DNA of 64,000 bases, taken from contig JARCOQ010000003.1 of the NCBI GenBank assembly GCA_029207755.1, positions 92,520,646 through 92,584,645 of the forward strand. Reading direction: 5' to 3'. Under the pieces are notes generated by a model that ran no database searches, was not told the origin of the DNA, and worked only from the letters and a program-made list of their open reading frames with translations. Source of the DNA: Chamaea fasciata (lineage: Eukaryota; Chordata; Aves; Passeriformes; Sylviidae). Positions 59,085 through 64,000 of the stretch are shown piece after piece (positions within the stretch are counted from its first letter, which is position 1; the number at the start of each line of letters is the position of its first letter). The translations under genes and the position numbers were made by a program.

Positions 59085-59270
59085 CTGTATCTTGTGGCAT
59101 TCCTGAGTCCCCTGGGAATGGTTCAGTTATAGGTAATGAATTCACTTTGGGCAGTAGATTGATATATGAATGCAATGAGGGCTTCAAGCTAGAATCTAGT
59201 CAACAAGCAACAACAGTGTGTCAAGAAGATGGATTATGGAGCAACAAAGGGAGGCCGCCTGTTTGCAAAT
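59085..59270 (+). CDS. CSMD1: CSMD1 exon: complete Sushi 15 (start of the Sushi-only array)
   Basis: A 186-bp exon, phase 1 to phase 1, 62 residues, one Sushi domain. Cysteines are in A-V-S-C-G-I-P (residue 4), Y-E-C-N-E-G-F (31), T-V-C-Q (47) and P-V-C-K (61). The invariant Trp is in G-L-W-S-N-K-G. One sequon, N-G-S. A strong pyrimidine acceptor TCTTTTCAG precedes it and a consensus GTAAGT donor follows at 59271. This Sushi directly follows Sushi 14 with no CUB between, so here the CUB/Sushi alternation ends. The last exon base is T, so the junction codon begins with T and cannot be Pro, whereas I recall Pro at this place in human CSMD1. The next exon is not in the window. Confidence 0.98.
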
Positions 59271-60320
59271 GTAAGTGGGCATGTATTTCTCAATAATATT
59301 TTCCCAGAACTTTCTCAGGAAATTCTTCACTGCTGATGTTTAGGTTTTACATATACATATGGCCTGAAGTGGCCATTCAGGAATACATTATCATGTATCA
59401 TGTAGTAAAGTAGAAGAGGCCCATAAATTTGTTTAATTAAAAAATCTTTGTTTTATCTTTTTCAAAACATCTGAATTTAAATCTCCTGTATATTTTCTTG
59501 TTATGAATAGTATCCCCTTCACCATGGTAGGTTACAATCACCCATTGTAATTTCCTTTCTAATATAGCTTCTAAAATAATAAAAGCAAAAATTGTTTCTT
59601 AAAATATTAGTGTAGATAATTAAGCTGGATAAGAGTCCTTCAGTCTTCATTTCTGGCTCCTGTCAGGAGAAAGCCAATGTAGTGCAGACTCTACATGGTA
59701 TAGCCTCTCATTTGCTTTGGGCAGCCACTGCTTCTCTCTGTCCTGCGTCAAAGAAACAATAACCTGAGCCTGACTTCAACATGACTTGAAATTCTCATTA
59801 GGACACAATCTCAAATTTAATAATTGCTATAATGCTATGTGTAAACATTTGAGAGTTAATTTAGAATCTTGATCTAATCAGCAGCATATGTATGTGCCTT
59901 CCAGATTCTGAATTTGATAAGCACTTTGATTTTTCGAACAAGTAAAATTCAACTCATTTTAAAAAAAAATAGTAAAATGAGGCACACACAAAAATTGTGA
60001 AGTTATACATGATTGTGAATGAGTTTTCATTTATTTGAATCAATTCATAGCAAACAATTGTTTGCAAAATATTTTTGAAAGTTGAGAGAATTTCTAGGCA
60101 TCCTTGGCAGATGGTCATTTAACCTAATCTTGAACAACCACCTGAATACTCTTTCAGTAATTTACTTTCCCCCTTGCAGTTTTTTCTAGTACTTATGTAA
60201 TCTGAAGCTGTTTTTCTGTAGTGTAAGGGCCTGGTTTCATTTTGTGTCCACAGTGGACAAATAGAAGTTACTTAATCCTTTTTTCCTTCTTACTGTGTTT
60301 GGAAACTGTTATGTTTTCAG

Positions 60321-61133
60321 TGTAGTGGGTTATCCTTGGTGAGCTTTTGTACCTCACCCAGCTGTTCACTCCCTTTCCTTTTTCAACCAGATGGGAAAAA
60401 GTAGGATGAAAATTCTCGTGGATCAAGATAAGGACAGAGAGAGGATTCAACTTGGAAAAAGTTAATTTAATATATTGACAATTAAAATAAGGTAAAATAA
60501 ACTTCAGAAAATAAAAGTTTAAAAAATCAAAACAGTGCTTTCCTGCCTCTATTCCCAGGGTCACCTTCATTCTGTTGTTTTTTTTTTCCTTACTCCAGCC
60601 AGTGCTAAGGGATAAGGAATGGGAGTTGTGGTCAGCGAATTACAGGCTTCTCTCTGCTTCTCCTTCCTCCTTGCACTTTTCCTCTGTTCCTGCATATGTC
60701 TTCTTCATGAGCTATTGAACTTCAAGATAAAACTTGCTCTAGTGTGGCTCCTCCATCAGCGACAGATTCTTCAAGAAATAATATTCATCTGCTCCAGTGT
60801 GGGCTGCAGTATGGATATCTGCTCTGGCATGGTCCTCTCCGTTGGGCTGCAGCAAAACACCAGCTCTGGTGTCTGGAACTCCTCCCCCTTACGTGACCTT
60901 GGTGTTCCCTCTGCTGTTTCTCACTTTTTGTTCCTGCCCTCTCTGCCTGTGCAGAGTTTTGCCCTTTCCTAAGCACAGTTTCCCAGAGGTGCTGCCATCA
61001 GGGCTGCAGAGCTCAGCTGTGTTCTGCAGTGGGTCCTTTGGAACTGACTGTGCTCACCAGCCTCTCCTCATAAAGGCCACCCTAGAGCTCTTCGCTCACC
61101 TCTGCCAGCACCTTGACTCCTGAATCCAGTGCA
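60321..61133 (-). mobile_element. Avian ERV LTR, antisense, probable solo LTR
   Basis: An 813-bp LTR. On the given strand it starts TGTAGTGGGTTATCCTTGG and ends CCAGTGCA. Internal marks include TCAAGATAAGGACAGAGAGA, repeated CTGCTCC/GCTCTGG blocks with GGGCTGCAG, and TGACCTTGGTGTTCC. It is the reverse-orientation relative of the LTR at 42429-43618. Flanks are TTCAG (60316-60320) and CTCAG (61134-61138), 4 of 5 identical, compatible with a decayed 5-bp target duplication. No internal retroviral sequence adjoins either end. ORFs of 100-117 codons here are translation artefacts. Confidence 0.87.
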
Positions 61134-61555
61134 CTCAGCCACCTTTTCTGTAGTGATAACTATCTTATTGTGATTCATTCTCACTCTTCCTTCCTACTTT
61201 TAGGACCAGTGATTCTCATTATTGTCCTCTGGACAATCTCCAATTGATCTTCACCTTTCTTGAAGGGCACCGCCTAAAACTATACACAGCAATTCCACAG
61301 AGTACATAAAGAGGATTATTCAAAACCAGCTGTGATCACACAGACATGATCTGAATTCAGAGCCATGTACAGAGGGAAGGTAGTGCTCCAGTGAATTGAA
61401 GTGAGTTCATTCTCAGAAAAAAACTGACAATGTACAAAGCACATATTGAATGATTAATCAGCAAAAATGTCAACAGATTTCTTTTCCAAGGGAAGAGGCC
61501 AGATAAACTATCTGGGGATTAGATACACTAAATTAATAACACTATATCTACAGTG

Positions 61556-61577
61556 AACAAAACAAAACAAAACAAAA
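61556..61577. repeat. (AAAAC)n pentanucleotide repeat
   Basis: About four and a half AAAAC units in the last intron. Confidence 0.88.
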
Positions 61578-62392
61578 GCTTGTATTATTAAATTGGTCAA
61601 ACTTAACCAAACAATGACTACCCTTTAAAACAAAGCTTAATTATTAACATTTAGCACCCCTTTCAACATAAAAATTTTTGTTTAATATTTATAAGAAACT
61701 AACAAAGTACTTTAGTATCTTCATCTTCTCTTTTGCTTTTCTAAAAATTTTTTTTTTGAAAAAGAATCCAATTACTTCTAAATCTAGGCATGCTAGACTA
61801 AAGTGCTAGTGATGTACATGACAATTTAAAATCAATATTTTCATAATGGATTGCTATTCAGAGGCAGGCATGCCTTACCCAAGATTTCTTGCAAAATACA
61901 GAAGGTCTTAGACAATATACATAACAACCTGGTTTTTTTCAGTATTGCTGCTGTAAAAATAGATGTAATTAGTCTCCAGAAACAGAATCTCTAACTTGAT
62001 GGTAAACAAACACATAACAGAAAGGTAAATGGTAAATAAATAAGTCTGGTTTTATTCCCATGTCTATTAAAATAAAGGTTGAAATCAGGGCAGTTTCTTT
62101 TACAAAGCACCTTTGATAATATCATGCCTGAGGCAGATGTTTTAAATGCCTTTCTTTTCATTACAAATATTTACATCAGATTTGAAGCATGAAAAATGTA
62201 ATTCGTGATGGTCATAGAGCAAGACATAGATGGATCATGGATATTAGGCAATTGAATTTAATTATGGAAAATACAAAGCAACAGATATCTGCTAAGAAAG
62301 TTTGACTGAATGACAAATATCTTGCTTCAGTTATTCTGCATAGAGATCCCCAGAACACGATTAAGCGAGATTTCTCTTCTGCTCTTCCATAC

Positions 62393-63245
62393 CATCATAG
62401 AATCAGAGAATAGTTTGGGTTGGAAAGAACAATAAAGATCATCTAGTTCCGACCTCCCTTCCAGGGACAGGAATATCTTCCACTAGACCAAATTGCTTAC
62501 ATTTGGCCTCATCTAAGCTGGCTTTGAACACTTCCAAGAATGGGAAGTTCCCAGCTTCTCTAGGAAACCTGTTCCAGTGCCTCACCACCCTCATAGTGAA
62601 GAATTTCTAATCTAAACTCACTCTCTTTAAATTTGAAACCATTACTCCTTTTCCTATCACTACATGCCCTTGTGAAAAGTCTTTCTCTAGCTCTCTTGTA
62701 GCCCTTTTTAGGCACTGCAAGGCTGCTCTAAGGTCTCCAAGAAGCCTACTTTTCTCCAGGCTGAATGATACCAACTCCCTCAGCCTGTCATCATCAGAGG
62801 CACTCCAGCCCATTGATCATCTTTATGGCCTTCTCTGGATTCACTCCAACAAGTCCGCATCCTTCTTCTGTTGGGGGCCCTAGAGCTGGCCACTGTATTC
62901 CATGTGGGGGTCTCATGAAAGCAGCATAAAGGGGTAAAATCACTTCTCTCAACCCACTGGTCACACTTCTTTCAATGCAGCCCAGAATATGGTTGGCCTT
63001 CTGCACTGCAGGTGCATATTGCTGGCTCATGTCAAGCTTCTCATCAACCAACACCCTAAGTCCTTCTCCTCAGGGCTGCTCTCAATTTATTCGGAGCCCA
63101 GCCTGTACTCATGTTTCAGATTGCCCTGACCCTTGGGCAGGACCTTGCACTTGGCCTTGTTGAACTTCATAAGGTTCACCTTTATCCATTGATTTGTCTA
63201 CTTGTCAAATACATGTCTCTCTGGCCTTCACTCTCACTGCTTTCC
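62393..63245 (-). mobile_element. CR1 LINE, 5'-truncated, antisense, with ORF2 C-terminal remnant
   Basis: The longest antisense CR1 copy. Its 3' end is at 62393 (ATCATAGAATCAGAGAATAG on this strand), then GGTTGGAAAGAACAATAAAG and the standard 3' UTR. From about 62800 rightward the minus strand reads remnants of the end of ORF2: L-V-D-E-K-L-D-M-S-Q-Q near 63040, then A-N-H-I-L-G-C-I and V-I-L-P-L-Y-A-A-F-M-R-P, with an internal deletion before K-M-I-N-G-L, and R-L-R-E-L-V-S-F-S-L-E-K near 62770. The element stops upstream of the catalytic reverse-transcriptase motifs. Frameshifts and stops show it is dead. Confidence 0.95.
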
Positions 63246-64000
63246 TTTTCATAAAAATATGTGGATGCATAACCCAGGATATTGAATTTATGGTTCATTC
63301 TTCTAACATTTTAATTGGCTGAGATAATCCCTATAATGGCATAAATTTATTTCTCTTTTTCACTATTTCTTTAATACATTTATTCAAGGATTTAAATCAG
63401 GTCCTTGACTGGTTTATGCTAATTAGTCTAACATCAAATATTTTAAGGAACAGCTAATAGCACTTTTCCATAATCTTCATATTGCAGATTTCACTGTAGA
63501 TGGTTTTTTTGAAGGTATGGTGTGCTGAGCTGCACCAGTGATGGTTCAGATATCTTTTTTTTTCTAGGAACTAATTGAAAAATAATTATAAATTTTATAA
63601 GTTTATAAATTAGCCTTTTTCATAATTTTCAATATGTTTGGAAAATATTTTGTTTTAGAACCAAGAATCATAAGTAGTTCTGGAATAGAACATTAGTTGT
63701 AGTATAAATGCAAAACCAAATTTGCTAAGATAAACAGGCAAAAATTCAACATCAAATCATCGTAGATATTGTGCTGGTGGTTTTTATTTGCTAAGACATT
63801 TGGAACATCATACCCATTTTCTTTAACAAATTCTAAGGTCAGTAAATACTTTTTGAAGTATTTTGTCAACATTTGATATGTAACATGAAGTATTTATTCA
63901 ATGAACTGTAGTATAACAGTTCATACATTTAACAATTTTTAATTAGTCCAGATACATTAGACTAATAACATAGGCGTGATATAGCTGACTGTATTGACAG

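Larger units (their letters stand above)
59271..64000 (+). other. CSMD1: CSMD1 intron (5' part), at least 4,730 bp
   Basis: Donor GTAAGT. It contains an antisense LTR (60321-61133), an (AAAAC)n repeat (about 61556-61577) and an antisense CR1 copy (62393-63245). No further CSMD1 exon was found. The window ends in ...TTGACAG, but no good pyrimidine tract precedes it, so I do not call an acceptor there. Confidence 0.87.

Noticed and set aside
60619..61123. Two long ORFs (117 and 108 codons).
   Set aside because: They lie wholly within an antisense LTR and have no retroviral or host protein similarity.
63950..64000. A possible acceptor AG at the very end of the window.
   Set aside because: No pyrimidine tract precedes it, and the exon that would follow is not visible.

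Overview
This window looks like vertebrate, and specifically avian, chromosomal DNA. It is AT-rich and gene-poor, and it carries CR1 LINE fragments with the bird-type 3' end and endogenous-retrovirus LTRs of kinds common in birds, songbirds especially. The species cannot be fixed from the sequence.

The only gene I can support is a 605-codon internal slice of CSMD1 (CUB and Sushi multiple domains 1), a giant cell-surface protein, read on the + strand. Twelve coding exons total 1,816 bp and are separated by introns of 136 bp to 10.7 kb. They are 3591-3660, 4953-5069, 8913-9122, 19808-19996, 23821-23998, 25874-26019, 27476-27556, 27693-27806, 37250-37438, 39587-39733, 50000-50188 and 59085-59270. 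Every junction is AG/GT and the reading frame passes unbroken through all of them. Neither the start nor the end of the gene is inside the window.

The exons encode, in order, the end of a Sushi domain, then CUB-Sushi, CUB-Sushi, CUB-Sushi and one further Sushi. By my recollection of the human protein (14 CUB and 28 Sushi domains) these are the end of Sushi 11, CUB12, Sushi 12, CUB13, Sushi 13, CUB14, Sushi 14 and Sushi 15. The window therefore covers the point where the CUB/Sushi alternation stops and the Sushi-only array begins. The match to CSMD1 is much closer than to CSMD2 or CSMD3 as I remember them, but no alignment was run.

The rest is intron. Recognisable content is: six CR1 copies or fragments on both strands plus a seventh in the last intron; a solo LTR with a perfect 5-bp target duplication (31827-32397); a second LTR with a 4-of-5 duplication (60321-61133); one LTR nested in another in opposite orientation (42429-43618); a hexanucleotide microsatellite (45142-45243); a 19-G run just downstream of the first exon; and several long T-runs. 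No RNA gene, CRISPR array, complete transposon or second protein gene was found. I did not find a previously undescribed system. The most interesting points are the exon-phase architecture, the in-frame AUG with a signal-peptide-like stretch directly before the first exon of the Sushi-only array, and the LTR insertion history.
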